The notes: a model not told the origin generated them from the letters alone. A DNA stretch of 32,999 nt from an uncultured Collinsella sp. (GCA_902490325.1 CABUDJ010000013.1:1-32999), one strand, 5' to 3'. Positions 7,257 to 15,203 are shown, numbered from the stretch's first letter. Made by a program: numbers and translations.

Positions 7257-8309
7257 ATGATCACTTCCGAGCTTTTCGGCACCGCGCCGTGCGGTACCCC
7301 CGTTCATCGCTACACCCTCAACGGGCCCGAGATCTGCGTTCGCATTATGGACTATGGCGCCACCGTGCTGGGCATCGACGTGCCCGACATTCCCGGCAAC
7401 GTGCGCGATGTGGTGCTGGGCTTCGATAAGCTCGAGGATTACTTTGACAACCCCGCCTGCTTTGGCGCGACCATCGGCCCCGTGGCAAACCGCACCGCGG
7501 GCGCCACGATCACCATCGCCGGCACGGACTGGCATATGCCAGCCAACGAAGGCGTCAACAACCTGCACAGCGATCTTGAGCATGGTCTGCACAAGCGCGT
7601 GTGGGATGTTGAGCTCGACGAGGTCCATAACGCCGTGCGCATGACCACCTCGCTTGAGGACGGTGAGCTGGGCCTGCCCGGCAACCGCACCTTTACGGCC
7701 GTGTTTACCGTGACACGCACCGGCCGCTTCCGTATCGAATACGGCTGCGAGAGCGACCGCGCCACCTACGTGTCCATGACCAACCACACGTACTTTAACC
7801 TTGCCGGCCATAACGCCGGCATGGACTGCGAGCACTTCTTTGTTGCCAACGCTGCCCACTACCTGCCCATCAACGAGCAGAACATCCCCACCGGCGAGAT
7901 TGCTCCGGTCGAGGGCACGCCGTTTGACTTTCGCGAGCTGCGCCCCGTCGCGCCTGGCATGGAGACCGACGATCCGCAGATTAAGCAGGCCCGTGGCTAC
8001 GATCACTGTCTGTGCATCGATGGCTATCAGTACGGCCGCAATCTGCGCCGCGCCCTGCACGTCGAGGAGATGTGGACCGGTCGTGAGCTGGACTACTACA
8101 CCACCGCCCCGGGCGTGCAGCTCTACACCGGCAACTGGCTGGGCGACGAGCACGCCAAGGACGATGCTAACTATGGCTGGGGCGCCGGCTTTGCTCTCGA
8201 GGCCGAGATGTACCCCGACACGCCGCACCAGCCGTTGTTCCCGCAGGGCATTGTGGGCCCGGGTCACCCCTACAGCAATGTGATCGAATACCACTTTATG
8301 AGGCACTAA
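7257..8309 (+). CDS. galM: Galactose mutarotase (aldose 1-epimerase)
   Basis: The 350-residue protein has the GalM landmarks in order: YGATVLGIDVPD, VVLGFD.LEDY, FGATIGPVANRTAG with the substrate-binding Asn-Arg, NNLHSD (catalytic-region His), TNHTYFNLAGH (catalytic-pair His), GYDHCLCI, PGVQLYTGNWL, and the late Glu in GFALEAEMYPD. It interconverts alpha and beta anomers of galactose or glucose in the cytoplasm. TTAGGAA upstream of the ATG at 7257 and the family length fix the start; the frame is open back to 7197. A terminator hairpin follows, so it is probably monocistronic. Confidence 0.95.
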   Translation: MITSELFGTAPCGTPVHRYTLNGPEICVRIMDYGATVLGIDVPDIPGNVRDVVLGFDKLEDYFDNPACFGATIGPVANRTAGATITIAGTDWHMPANEGVNNLHSDLEHGLHKRVWDVELDEVHNAVRMTTSLEDGELGLPGNRTFTAVFTVTRTGRFRIEYGCESDRATYVSMTNHTYFNLAGHNAGMDCEHFFVANAAHYLPINEQNIPTGEIAPVEGTPFDFRELRPVAPGMETDDPQIKQARGYDHCLCIDGYQYGRNLRRALHVEEMWTGRELDYYTTAPGVQLYTGNWLGDEHAKDDANYGWGAGFALEAEMYPDTPHQPLFPQGIVGPGHPYSNVIEYHFMRH

Positions 8310-8338
8310 GCCCACAACGCAACATATCGCACAGCAGT

Positions 8339-8364
8339 GCCCGCCGGCACCACCGCCGACGGGC
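8339..8364 (+). terminator. Terminator after galM
   Basis: GCCCGCCGGC and GCCGACGGGC form a 10-bp stem with one mismatch around a 6-base loop, followed by GCTTTGCT. It lies 30 bases past the galM stop. Confidence 0.65.
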
Positions 8365-8374
8365 GCTTTGCTAC

Positions 8375-8405
8375 CTAGTCATTGGGGACGTTCTTAAATG
8401 ACTAG
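8375..8405. repeat. REP-like palindrome overlapping the end of the orphan EIIB gene
   Basis: CTAGTCATT (8375-8383) and AATGACTAG (8397-8405) are perfect 9-bp arms around GGGGACGTTCTTA. The GGGGACG core within a TCATT/AATGA palindrome resembles dispersed REP-like repeats. The right arm supplies the last codons (QLVI) and the stop of the EIIB gene on the minus strand. Confidence 0.6.
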
Positions 8406-8873
8406 TTGGATGGGGTCGGGATTGGAGCTGGGGAAATAACGGATTTCTAGTTCTATGCCGAGCTTTTGCAGCTCTTTGAGGGAGGCGACATCTGCGCCGT
8501 CTACGGCGACTGCGGGCGTTATGGGGTGCTTGCCCTCCCCTACCTGCATATGGCCAATGCTGATCTTGGTGATCGGCACACCACCCTTAACCAGCGCGAG
8601 CGCATCTGCGGGTGAGGCCACCATGACCAGAATCCATTGACGCGGCGTTGCGGTATGAATGATATCGATGGTCCTTTGCACCGAGAAAAACCGTGTCCAA
8701 ACGCCTTCTGGCGCCGCCACCCTCATGGGTGCCCATTGGCGCGAATCCGCCGCGATCTCATCGTTGACGATTAGGACAAGGTTGGAACCAGTCGCCTCGT
8801 TCCACAGCTCAATGTCTTGCCCGCAAATAAACCGGTCGTCGATGCGTGTGAGAAGAATCTTGGGTTGAGCCAT
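8394..8873 (-). CDS. Orphan mannose/sorbose-family PTS EIIB-like protein lacking the active-site His
   Basis: The 159-residue protein aligns along its length with the EIIB at 18130 (start ILLTRID.R, then SNL.L..ND..A, RFFS.Q.TIDII, VKGGVPI.K..IG.M...EGK, and LKELQ.LGIELEIR). The phosphorylated His of this family, His17 in RLVHGQ, is Cys17 here (RFICGQD), and the following Val-Ala is Asp-Ile. It therefore probably cannot take part in His phosphotransfer; Cys phosphorylation is known in other EIIB families but not established for this one. No EIIA, EIIC or EIID lies beside it. It could be a decaying paralogue or a regulatory/sensor derivative. Its start has only a weak GGGG ribosome site, and its last codons come from a REP-like palindrome. 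Confidence 0.85.
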   Translation of the reverse strand: MAQPKILLTRIDDRFICGQDIELWNEATGSNLVLIVNDEIAADSRQWAPMRVAAPEGVWTRFFSVQRTIDIIHTATPRQWILVMVASPADALALVKGGVPITKISIGHMQVGEGKHPITPAVAVDGADVASLKELQKLGIELEIRYFPSSNPDPIQLVI

Positions 8874-8962
8874 GGCTGCCCCATTCTCTTTGAGACCCGT
8901 AAGAGCAAGACATCACGTCTCCAATATTAGTGCATTTAAAGTGAGAAAAGCCGTCAGAACCC

Positions 8963-8991
8963 TTGCGCGGATGTGCGATGTCCCGTATCAT
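8963..8991 (+). promoter_or_regulatory. Promoter of the tRNA-Thr gene
   Basis: TTGCGC (8963-8968) and TATCAT (8986-8991) are separated by exactly 17 bases. The -10 ends 39 bases before the tRNA, a suitable leader length. No other feature in 8874-9030 needs it. Confidence 0.65.
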
Positions 8992-9030
8992 AGACAGCCG
9001 TTGACGCCTCAGTTGCGTCATCACATGGCC

Positions 9031-9106
9031 GCCAGCGTAGCTCAGTTGGTAGAGCACCGCTCTCGTAAAGCGGGGGTCACCGGTTCGAGCCCGGTCGCTG
9101 GCTCCA
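9031..9106 (+). tRNA. tRNA-Thr(CGT), CCA encoded
   Basis: The 76-base cloverleaf is complete. The acceptor GCCAGCG pairs with CGCTGGC, the D arm is GCTC-AGTTGGTA-GAGC, the anticodon stem CCGCT/AGCGG has loop CTCGTAA (anticodon CGT), and the T arm is ACCGG-TTCGAGC-CCGGT. It ends with discriminator T and encoded CCA. The CGT anticodon reads ACG threonine codons. Confidence 0.96.
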
Positions 9107-9118
9107 TTACACAAGATA

Positions 9119-9140
9119 GCCGCCTTCGGGCGGCTTTTTT
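9119..9140 (+). terminator. Terminator after tRNA-Thr
   Basis: GCCGCC-TTCG-GGCGGC is a perfect stem with a stable UUCG tetraloop followed by six T. It begins 12 bases after the tRNA 3' end. Confidence 0.9.
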
Positions 9141-9210
9141 GTTGCCGATTTTCCTGAGCGCATCGCCAATGCAAACGCCACGCCGTCGGCAACTCCCCTG
9201 TTCAAATACA

Positions 9211-9258
9211 AAAGCCCCGCTAACCGCAATCCCCAAAGGAACCGCGATCAGCGGGGCT
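9211..9258 (-). terminator. Terminator after the yhcH-like gene
   Basis: AGCCCCGCT and AGCGGGGCT are perfect 9-bp arms with a 28-base loop. On the minus strand the stem is followed by TTTTGTATTTG. It lies about 60 bases past the stop of the gene at 9317. Confidence 0.7.
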
Positions 9259-9316
9259 CAAGCGCGCTCCTCAAGGGAATCACGCCATCAGACGAACAGT
9301 TCAGCCGAGCAGCGCG

Positions 9317-9790
9317 CTACTCCTCCCAGTAAGCATCTGCAAGCAGCTTAAAGCAGATCTTCTTGACCGGCTGTGCGCCATCGCCCGGGAACTCGAGCGT
9401 GGGCATGTGAGGCTCGCCGGCAACGAACAGCGCAAACTTGTCGTCAGCAAGATCGCCAGCGATCGAGGCGTCGGAATCGACCAGATCGTAGTCGTCCTTC
9501 TCGTCAAACTCCTGGACCAGCGTCAGGCTGCCCGTGGCAACCTTAAAGGCCTCGCGACCCTCGACATCGATCTGCAGATCGTGATAGCGCTGATGCGTCT
9601 CATAGTGAGCCTCGGCCTCGGGACGCGTCGTGGGAGCCATGACGTTCGCAAAGACCTTGTCGCCCAGAATCGGATGGCTGCCGACCTCGAGCTGCGCCGG
9701 GTCGTTCTCCTCGAGCCAATCAATCAGCACGTCGAGGCCCTTGAGCATTCCGCGGTATTCCTCGATATCGCCCAATGCACCGTAAATCAT
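9317..9790 (-). CDS. YhcH/YjgK/YiaL (EbgC-like, DUF386) family protein
   Basis: The 157-residue protein has the usual length of this cupin-like family. It shows the start MIYGALGDIEEY, ETHQRYHDLQIDVEGREAF with the family His/Glu metal-site residues, DYDLVDSD, FALFVAGEPHMPTLEFP, and the late KKICFK. Members include EbgC and the sialic-acid-linked NanQ, and they act on sugar anomers or amino-sugar intermediates. Lying beside lacC, lacX, nagA and agaS, it probably assists galactosamine or galactose-derivative use (inference). The start ATG at 9790 is preceded on the minus strand by a GAGGGG-containing site. A fragment of nagA lies immediately upstream. Confidence 0.88.
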   Translation of the reverse strand: MIYGALGDIEEYRGMLKGLDVLIDWLEENDPAQLEVGSHPILGDKVFANVMAPTTRPEAEAHYETHQRYHDLQIDVEGREAFKVATGSLTLVQEFDEKDDYDLVDSDASIAGDLADDKFALFVAGEPHMPTLEFPGDGAQPVKKICFKLLADAYWEE

Positions 9791-9822
9791 CTAAATCCCC
9801 TCTCGGATCGCTTCTTTGGCGG

Positions 9823-9955
9823 CTACTCGGCAAACGCATTGCCGACGCTGTTGCCGCCCACACACGTCTCGACCAGGGTAAGGTCGGGACTGAACACGAC
9901 AAAGCCGGCGTCGCGCCCCAGCATAATGCTACTGCACTTATCGTCGACATGAGCT
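9823..9955 (-). pseudogene. C-terminal fragment of a nagA gene
   Basis: Read on the minus strand, this gap between lacC and yhcH encodes AHVDDKCSSIMLGRDAGFVVF, then LTLVETCVGGNSVGNAFAE and a stop. That matches the last 43 or so residues of the intact NagA at 12681 (AHIEDKCGSIMPGRDADFVVF and so on) closely. Nothing of the N-terminal nine-tenths is present, and similarity ends near 9955, right after the lacC stop. It is a deletion remnant of a second nagA copy that once stood between lacC and yhcH. Confidence 0.88.
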
Positions 9956-9987
9956 AGCAAGCGATGCCGGGGCCGCAACCCAAACTC

Positions 9988-10923
9988 CTACAGCTCGGTC
10001 ACGACAACGCCGTTGTAGACCTCGTCCCAACGATCCATGACCAGATGGCCGGTCATGGGATCCATGGCGTTGAGCTTGCCGCAGGTGTTGGCGGTACGCA
10101 GCACCGTCTCATCGTCGGCGCCGGCAGCAATCGCATGTGCGAAGCCGGCAATGGTCGAATCGCCAGAGCCCGTAGCGTTGACGGCGGGGATATCGGGGGT
10201 CTTGGCACGGAACGCACGGCCGTTATGGAAGCCCACGGAACCGGCGGCGCCCATGGACACGACGACCCAGGGGATATCGGAGAAGCGGGCGTCAGAGGCG
10301 AGCGCGGCGCGGAGCTCGTCCACATCGTCGGTGGTAAAGCTCGTGCCCAGAAGGCCGTTGATCTCGGTCAGGTTAGGCTTGACCAGCTCGGGCTTAATTT
10401 CGGACTTAAGGGCGGCCTCGAGCGAAGCACCCGAGGTATCGAGCAACACCTTGGCGCCGGCGTTCTCGGCAATGCCCGTAATCTTGGCATAGTAGTCTGC
10501 CTCGACACCGCGGGGCAGCGAACCCGAAATGGTGACGACGTCGGCCTTGCCTGCAAGCTCGGTAAACTTGGCAGTAAAGGCATCGAGCTCCTCGGGGGCA
10601 ATTGCCGGGCCACTCTCGAGCAGCTCGGTCTGGTTGCCGGCGTGGAGGATGTTGAGGCAAATGCGAGTCTCGCCCTTGATGGGCACAAAGTCGTTGTTAA
10701 TACCGTTGGCGTCCATGAGCTCAGCCATGTAGGCGCCCATGTGGCCGCCGAGCAGACCGGTTGCCACAACGTCGTCGCCCAGCTGACCCAGCACACGGGC
10801 CACGTTGAGGCCCTTGCCGCCAGCGGTCTTTTCGGGCGTCACACGGTTAACGTCGTCGATAATGAGCTCATCGAGCTGATAGCGCGTATCGACAGACGGG
10901 TTCATCGTAACGGTGAGGATCAT
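9988..10923 (-). CDS. lacC: Tagatose-6-phosphate kinase (PfkB family)
   Basis: The 311-residue protein follows staphylococcal LacC closely: MILTVTMNPSVD, the DDVNRV segment, TAGGKGLNVARVL, IKGETR..L.ILH, VVTISGSLPRG, LDTSGASL, VKPNLTEI, VVVSMGAAG, and the PfkB signature with catalytic Asp in ATGSGDSTIAGF near residue 256. It phosphorylates tagatose-6-P to tagatose-1,6-bisphosphate with ATP. FruK (1-phosphofructokinase) is the close alternative; the LacX-like neighbour and AgaS, which yields tagatose-6-P, favour LacC. AAGGAG sits 6 bases before the ATG. It is 59 bases downstream of the lacX-like gene and probably cotranscribed. No tagatose-bisphosphate aldolase is in the window. Confidence 0.88.
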   Translation of the reverse strand: MILTVTMNPSVDTRYQLDELIIDDVNRVTPEKTAGGKGLNVARVLGQLGDDVVATGLLGGHMGAYMAELMDANGINNDFVPIKGETRICLNILHAGNQTELLESGPAIAPEELDAFTAKFTELAGKADVVTISGSLPRGVEADYYAKITGIAENAGAKVLLDTSGASLEAALKSEIKPELVKPNLTEINGLLGTSFTTDDVDELRAALASDARFSDIPWVVVSMGAAGSVGFHNGRAFRAKTPDIPAVNATGSGDSTIAGFAHAIAAGADDETVLRTANTCGKLNAMDPMTGHLVMDRWDEVYNGVVVTEL

Positions 10924-10982
10924 TTTTAGCTCCTTATCTCGCAGGCTCCTTGTGCCTCGCGATACGAGTCGACAAAACGGAA

Positions 10983-11864
10983 TTACAGAATCTCAATCGT
11001 GAACGAGCGAACGACGGTCTCCTTGGGCTTGGCGATAAGGCAGCCGCGCTTGTGCTCAAGCACGTCGTCCTCATCGGAGCAGGTCGAAAGACCGCCCCAG
11101 GGCTCAACTGCCACAAAATCACCCTCGGGCTTGCTCCACACAATGAGGTACGGGAAGCCCTCAAAGCTCAGGCGAACACCCTTGTCCTCGCCCTTTTTGG
11201 AAAGCGTGACCTGACGACTCTCGAGCACGTCAAAGATGGTCTCCGCAAAATCGAAGAGCTCATGCGACAGGGGCAGCGTCTTTCCCACCATGGGGTTCTT
11301 GGAGCGGTTAGCTACATCGATCAATCCAGTCGAGGGAACGGCGGTGCAGAGCTCCGCAGCCTCGTCTTTCTCAAAGCGCAACTCGTAGTCCGTATAGGCC
11401 TCGCCCTCATCGAGCGGACTCCTAAAGCCGGGATGACCGCCGATAAAGAACGGCATGTCCTCGGTTCCCTCGTTGGTCACCTCATAGGAGACGCGCACGG
11501 CGGCGTCCTCGAGCGTATAGCGGGCGACAAGCTTAAACGGATACGGATAATCGCTCAGCAGCGCGGCGTTATCCTCCGAAGCCAGGCACATCGCCAGCTC
11601 GTTCTCGCTCTGGCTCAGCAGCTTCCACTCCTGTTTGCGCGCAAACCCATGGCGGGCGAGCTTCACATGATGTCCGGCAAACGTCATGGCGCTGTTATCG
11701 CGCAAACCTCCGCAAATCGGGAAGCAAATCGGTGCCTGGCCGGACCACACGGCGGGATCGCCCTGCCACAAGTACTCGCGACCTCCAGCCTCAATCGAGG
11801 TAAACGAACCACCGGCCGTGGAGACCTTGATAGAAATCGAATCGTTGGAGAGAGCGTATTCCAT
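10983..11864 (-). CDS. lacX: Aldose 1-epimerase-superfamily protein, LacX-like
   Basis: The 293-residue protein begins EYALSNDSISIKVSTAGGSFTSI and continues EYLWQGDPAVWSGQAPICFPICGGL, ARHGFARKQEW, FFIGGHPGFRSPLDEGE, and VAVEPWGG. These fit the galactose-mutarotase fold, LacX branch (about 300 residues), rather than GalM. The His in GGHPGF and the late Glu in VEPW correspond to the family's acid/base positions. It may process anomers of galactose-6-P or galactosamine derivatives, but the true substrate is unproven. The ATG at 11864 has AAGGA 6 bases upstream; the open frame extends to 11999 with no site. It starts a lacX-lacC unit, which in lactic acid bacteria belongs to the tagatose-6-P pathway. 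Confidence 0.85.
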   Translation of the reverse strand: MEYALSNDSISIKVSTAGGSFTSIEAGGREYLWQGDPAVWSGQAPICFPICGGLRDNSAMTFAGHHVKLARHGFARKQEWKLLSQSENELAMCLASEDNAALLSDYPYPFKLVARYTLEDAAVRVSYEVTNEGTEDMPFFIGGHPGFRSPLDEGEAYTDYELRFEKDEAAELCTAVPSTGLIDVANRSKNPMVGKTLPLSHELFDFAETIFDVLESRQVTLSKKGEDKGVRLSFEGFPYLIVWSKPEGDFVAVEPWGGLSTCSDEDDVLEHKRGCLIAKPKETVVRSFTIEIL

Positions 11865-12020
11865 TGTCCATCCTTTCGAACAACTGCTTTTTGCTCGCAA
11901 GAACCCGTCTCGGCCCTGACCAAAGGACAAACCCGCACGTTCATCGATGCGTCCGGTTTCCCAGGCATGCAACGGGGTACCATACAGACATTGATGCAAT
12001 TACAGCTGAAAGGCCTTCTT

Positions 12021-12605
12021 ATGCGAACCATCATCCTTTATGCCTCACGCCACCACGGCAATACGAAAAAGCTCGTGGACGCCATCGTTGAGGCACACCC
12101 CGAAATCGATACCCTCGACGTGAAGTCACTCGGTAAAAACGAGTACCCCGACCTGCACGAATACCATCTGATCGGCGTCGCCACGGGCATTTATTACTCC
12201 GAGATCGACAAAGATATGGCGCGCGTGCTCACGAACGTGCTGCAGCCGCAGGACAAGGTGTTTGGCCTTATGACCTACGGTGGCAAAAACAAGTGGTACG
12301 GCAAGGATATCGATGGCATCTGCCGCATGAGGCAGGCCATCTTTATGGGTGTCTACGGCTGCCCCGGCTTTGATACGTGGGGACCGTTCAAGCTCGCCGG
12401 CGGCGTCCAGAAGGGGCACCCAACTGCCGAAGAGATTAAGGGAGCCGTCGATTTCTTCAACAAAATCGAAGACGAGTACGGCGACATCATCGTCGAAGAG
12501 TATGCCAAGCGCGAGAAGCGTCTAGCCTACGAGAAGGAGCATCCTGCAGGAGGTCTGGTGGCCGGCGTCAAGCGCACGGCAAAGAAGATCGCTAACAAGC
12601 TGTAA
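12021..12605 (+). CDS. Flavodoxin-like protein
   Basis: The 194-residue protein has a flavodoxin start: TIILYASRHHGNTKKLVDAI, with the FMN-phosphate loop SRHHGNTKKL. It continues with YHLIGVATGIYYSEIDKDM, VFGLMTYGGKN, and the late GPFKLAGGVQKGHPTAEEIKGA. The basic C-terminal tail (VKRTAKKIANKL) could bind membrane or RNA. It should act as a one-electron carrier or flavin reductase partner in the cytoplasm. GAAAGG lies 7 bases before the ATG at 12021. It is the only plus-strand gene within the amino-sugar cluster and ends at its own terminator. Confidence 0.85.
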   Translation: MRTIILYASRHHGNTKKLVDAIVEAHPEIDTLDVKSLGKNEYPDLHEYHLIGVATGIYYSEIDKDMARVLTNVLQPQDKVFGLMTYGGKNKWYGKDIDGICRMRQAIFMGVYGCPGFDTWGPFKLAGGVQKGHPTAEEIKGAVDFFNKIEDEYGDIIVEEYAKREKRLAYEKEHPAGGLVAGVKRTAKKIANKL

Positions 12606-12636
12606 CTGTAAAGGTGCTTTTGAGCGTTTAACCCAT

Positions 12637-12676
12637 ACGGCGGGTCCGAGCAGATTCGGGCCCGCCGTCTTTTTCT
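12637..12676 (+). terminator. Terminator after the flavodoxin gene
   Basis: ACGGCGGG and CCCGCCGT pair (extended by CCG/CGG) around an 8-base loop, followed by CTTTTTCT. It sits between the convergent flavodoxin and nagA genes; the T-run favours plus-strand use. Confidence 0.85.
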
Positions 12677-12680
12677 ATCG

Positions 12681-13850
12681 TTACTCGGTAAAGGCGTTGC
12701 CGACGCTCTGGCCGCCAACATACGTCTCGACGAGGGTGAGCTCATGGTCGAACACGACAAAGTCGGCGTCGCGACCCGGCATGATGCTGCCGCACTTATC
12801 CTCGATGTGTGCAGAGCGCGCCGGCACCTCAGTTGCCATGCGAATGGCGATATCGGCGCTGGCGATGCCCCAGTCGACGATGTTCTTGACGCCCTGGGCA
12901 AGCGTGAGCACCGAGCCGGCAATGCTCTTGCCGTCGGCGAGCCAGCACAGGTTGTCCTTCATGATGACGTCCATGCCACCACTGGTGTAGCTGCCCTCGG
13001 GCATGCCGCCGCAACCCAGGCAGTCGGTGATGAGCACCGTGTGCTGCCAGCCCTTTGCCTGCAGCAGCGCCTTGATGGCGGCAGGGTTTACGTGCTTACC
13101 GTCACAGATGATCTCGGCGTAGGTCTCGGGCGTGGACATGGCAGCGCCCACGACACCGGGCTCACGGTGATGCAGCCCGCGCTGGCCGTTATAGGTATGC
13201 GTAAAGCAGCTGGCACCGGCGTTGATGGCGGCGATGCACTCATCGTAGGTGGCGTCGGAGTGACCGATGCTGGTCACCACACCCTTGGCGTTCAGAGCAG
13301 CCGCATAAGCAGCGGCACCGTCGCGCTCGGCCGCCATGGCGCTCTTAACGATGCGACCGCCCGCAGCCTCCTGCCACTGATCGAAGACCTCCTCGGAGGG
13401 ATCGATAAGATAAGCGGGGTTCTGCGCGCCCACGTGCTTCATGGTAAAGAAGGGGCCCTCCAGGTAGATGCCCTGAATGCGAGCACCGCAGAAGTCGGGG
13501 CCGCGACCCTCGTCCGCCTGGGCGATGGCGGCGCAGGCATCCTTGATCTGCTCGACGCCATCGGTGAACGTCGTGGGCAGCCAGCTGGTGGTACCGCGAC
13601 GGGCGAGCTCGGTCGAGCTGATATCAATGCCCTCGGGATCGTTATCGGTAGTCGAGTGGTTATAGAAGCCATGGATGTGAGTATCGACCATACCCGGTGC
13701 GATCCACGATCCCGTGTAGTCCTTAATCTCGCAAGAGGGCTCGTCGGCCTGCCAGGCGCCAAAAACGCCATCCTCGACCATAAGATAGCCGCCCAGTTGC
13801 GGGCCTGCCGGCAAGAAGAACTTGTCAGCCTTAATTGCGTACGTGCTCAT
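12681..13850 (-). CDS. nagA: N-acetylglucosamine/N-acetylgalactosamine-6-phosphate deacetylase
   Basis: The 389-residue amidohydrolase has APGMVDTHIHGFYNHST (metal ligands H58 and H60), GIYLEGPFF (metal-bridging Glu), TSIGHSDATY, FTHTYNGQRGLHHREPG, the catalytic Asp in LITDCLGCGGMPEG, and a final RDADFVVF. It removes acetate from GlcNAc-6-P or GalNAc-6-P in the cytoplasm. Position upstream of the lacC region and downstream of agaS argues for the GalNAc (AgaA-type) role, though NagA often serves both. AGGAG is 5 bases before the ATG at 13850. A terminator lies between agaS and nagA, so nagA may rely on partial read-through or its own promoter in 13851-13908. A truncated second copy lies at 9823-9955. 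Confidence 0.93.
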   Translation of the reverse strand: MSTYAIKADKFFLPAGPQLGGYLMVEDGVFGAWQADEPSCEIKDYTGSWIAPGMVDTHIHGFYNHSTTDNDPEGIDISSTELARRGTTSWLPTTFTDGVEQIKDACAAIAQADEGRGPDFCGARIQGIYLEGPFFTMKHVGAQNPAYLIDPSEEVFDQWQEAAGGRIVKSAMAAERDGAAAYAAALNAKGVVTSIGHSDATYDECIAAINAGASCFTHTYNGQRGLHHREPGVVGAAMSTPETYAEIICDGKHVNPAAIKALLQAKGWQHTVLITDCLGCGGMPEGSYTSGGMDVIMKDNLCWLADGKSIAGSVLTLAQGVKNIVDWGIASADIAIRMATEVPARSAHIEDKCGSIMPGRDADFVVFDHELTLVETYVGGQSVGNAFTE

Positions 13851-13908
13851 ATGCACTCCTTGCTTCTAAAGCAGTTGACTGTGGTAATGCTTATACCCGG
13901 TCCATGTA

Positions 13909-13950
13909 AAAACAAAAAGCGCCCGCCCGCCGTTATGAGCGGACGGGCGC
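13909..13950 (-). terminator. Terminator after agaS
   Basis: GCGCCCGCCCGC and GCGGACGGGCGC form a 12-bp stem with one mismatch and an 8-base loop. On the minus strand it is followed by TTTTTGTTTTT, a classic intrinsic terminator, 19 bases past the agaS stop. Confidence 0.9.
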
Positions 13951-13968
13951 CCTTACAGGGGGACGCGA

Positions 13969-15135
13969 TTAAGCGGTGAAGGGGTGAATCGTCACACCCT
14001 TGACCACGCGGTTGACCGTGCCGGTGGGGCTCGGCGTATCGGGCGTGTTGCCCACGCGCACGGAGTTGAGCAGGCTGATAGCCTGGGCAAACATCACGAA
14101 CGGCAGGGCAAGGTAGCCCTCGGGAAGCGCCTCGTAGCCCTTAAAGGTGAAGGACTCGCCCTCGTAGACGGTAGCGCCATCCTGCTGAACGGCAACGGTG
14201 TGCTGAGCAATCTTGTCGCCACCGATCTCGTTGAGGATGTCGATGTCGTACTGACGGGTGTAGGCGTCGTTGTTGACGAACACGAAGACGAGCGTCTTAT
14301 CGTCGACGAAGGACTTAGGTCCGTGACGATAGCCCATGGAGGTGTCGTAGGAAGTAGCAACCAGACCGTGAGCGAGCTCGAGGATCTTGAGCTGGCTCTC
14401 CTGGGCAAGGCCACCGAAGGAGCCAGAACCCAAGTAGGTCACGCGGTTGAAGTCGCCAGCCAGGTAATCGGCGATCTCAGGCTCACGGGAGATGACCTCC
14501 TCGCCCATCTTGGCAATCGTCTCGACCCACTCGGCCTTCTGCTCGTCAGAGGCAGTGTCGAAAATAAGGGTGGAGAGCAGGGTCATGCAGGTGTAGGAAC
14601 CGGTCATGGCGAAGCCCTTGTCGTTGGCGCGCGGAATGAGCAGCGTCAGCGCATTGGGATCATCGGCGGACTCGACGGCGAGCTTGCCCTCGGGAGCGCA
14701 GGTGATGTTGAGGAACTTGACGTTGTGGACGAGCTCCTTGGCAACGGCAACGGCGGCAAGGCTCTCGGGGCTGTTGCCAGAGCGGGCAAAGGAAACCACG
14801 AGCGTGGGATCCTCGGCGCGCAGGAAGTCGCGCGGGGCGCTCACGATGTCGGTCGTGGCGATGGGCTTAAAGTCGTAGAGATCAGTGTTGCCAGCGTGAC
14901 GCAGGTACGGGGCGCAGGTATCGCCAACGTAGTCGGACGTACCGGCACCGGTGAAGACAACGGACAGACGACCCTCGCCCATAGCGCGAGCCTCGGCCAG
15001 GAAGGCCTCGATGGCCTCCTTGTTCTCGCGATAGATGTTGAGCGTATCACGCCAAAGCTCGGGCTGCTGAGCAATCTCGGCCGTGGTGATCTGGGCGCCG
15101 AGCTCGGTGAGCTCCTCGACACTCTTCTCGAACAT
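13969..15135 (-). CDS. agaS: Galactosamine-6-phosphate deaminase/isomerase, SIS-domain protein
   Basis: The 388-residue protein has two SIS domains. The first has VVFTGAGTSDYVGD and VVSFARSGNSPESLAAV; the second has VTYLGSGSFGGLAQESQLKILEL and TSYDTSMGYRHGPKSFVDD with the catalytic-region His-Gly-Pro. Length and sequence follow AgaS, which converts galactosamine-6-P to tagatose-6-P and ammonia. Its product feeds LacC. GAGAGG precedes the ATG. A TATAAT at 15175-15180 (minus strand) lies just upstream, and its -35 region coincides with the CTGGT-N4-ACCAG palindrome, so repression by the adjacent GntR is likely. Confidence 0.93.
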   Translation of the reverse strand: MFEKSVEELTELGAQITTAEIAQQPELWRDTLNIYRENKEAIEAFLAEARAMGEGRLSVVFTGAGTSDYVGDTCAPYLRHAGNTDLYDFKPIATTDIVSAPRDFLRAEDPTLVVSFARSGNSPESLAAVAVAKELVHNVKFLNITCAPEGKLAVESADDPNALTLLIPRANDKGFAMTGSYTCMTLLSTLIFDTASDEQKAEWVETIAKMGEEVISREPEIADYLAGDFNRVTYLGSGSFGGLAQESQLKILELAHGLVATSYDTSMGYRHGPKSFVDDKTLVFVFVNNDAYTRQYDIDILNEIGGDKIAQHTVAVQQDGATVYEGESFTFKGYEALPEGYLALPFVMFAQAISLLNSVRVGNTPDTPSPTGTVNRVVKGVTIHPFTA

Positions 15136-15174
15136 TTTTAATACCTCTCTCTAGAAGTAATCCTCTGACGTGCA

Positions 15175-15203
15175 ATTATACACTTCGGTTGGTTATCTGG
15201 TAG
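15175..15203 (-). promoter_or_regulatory. Promoter of agaS
   Basis: A consensus TATAAT on the minus strand (15180 to 15175) lies 39 bases before the agaS start. The hexamer 17 bases upstream (CTACCA) is a weak -35 and falls inside the palindromic operator, as expected for a repressor-controlled promoter. Confidence 0.6.

Noticed and set aside
8872..9351. Open frames across the tRNA-Thr region on both strands
   Set aside because: They run through the tRNA and its terminator and have no ribosome sites.
12744..13979. A 411-residue plus-strand frame opposite nagA
   Set aside because: It is antisense to a gene with a complete catalytic motif set, and its composition is that of a shadow frame.
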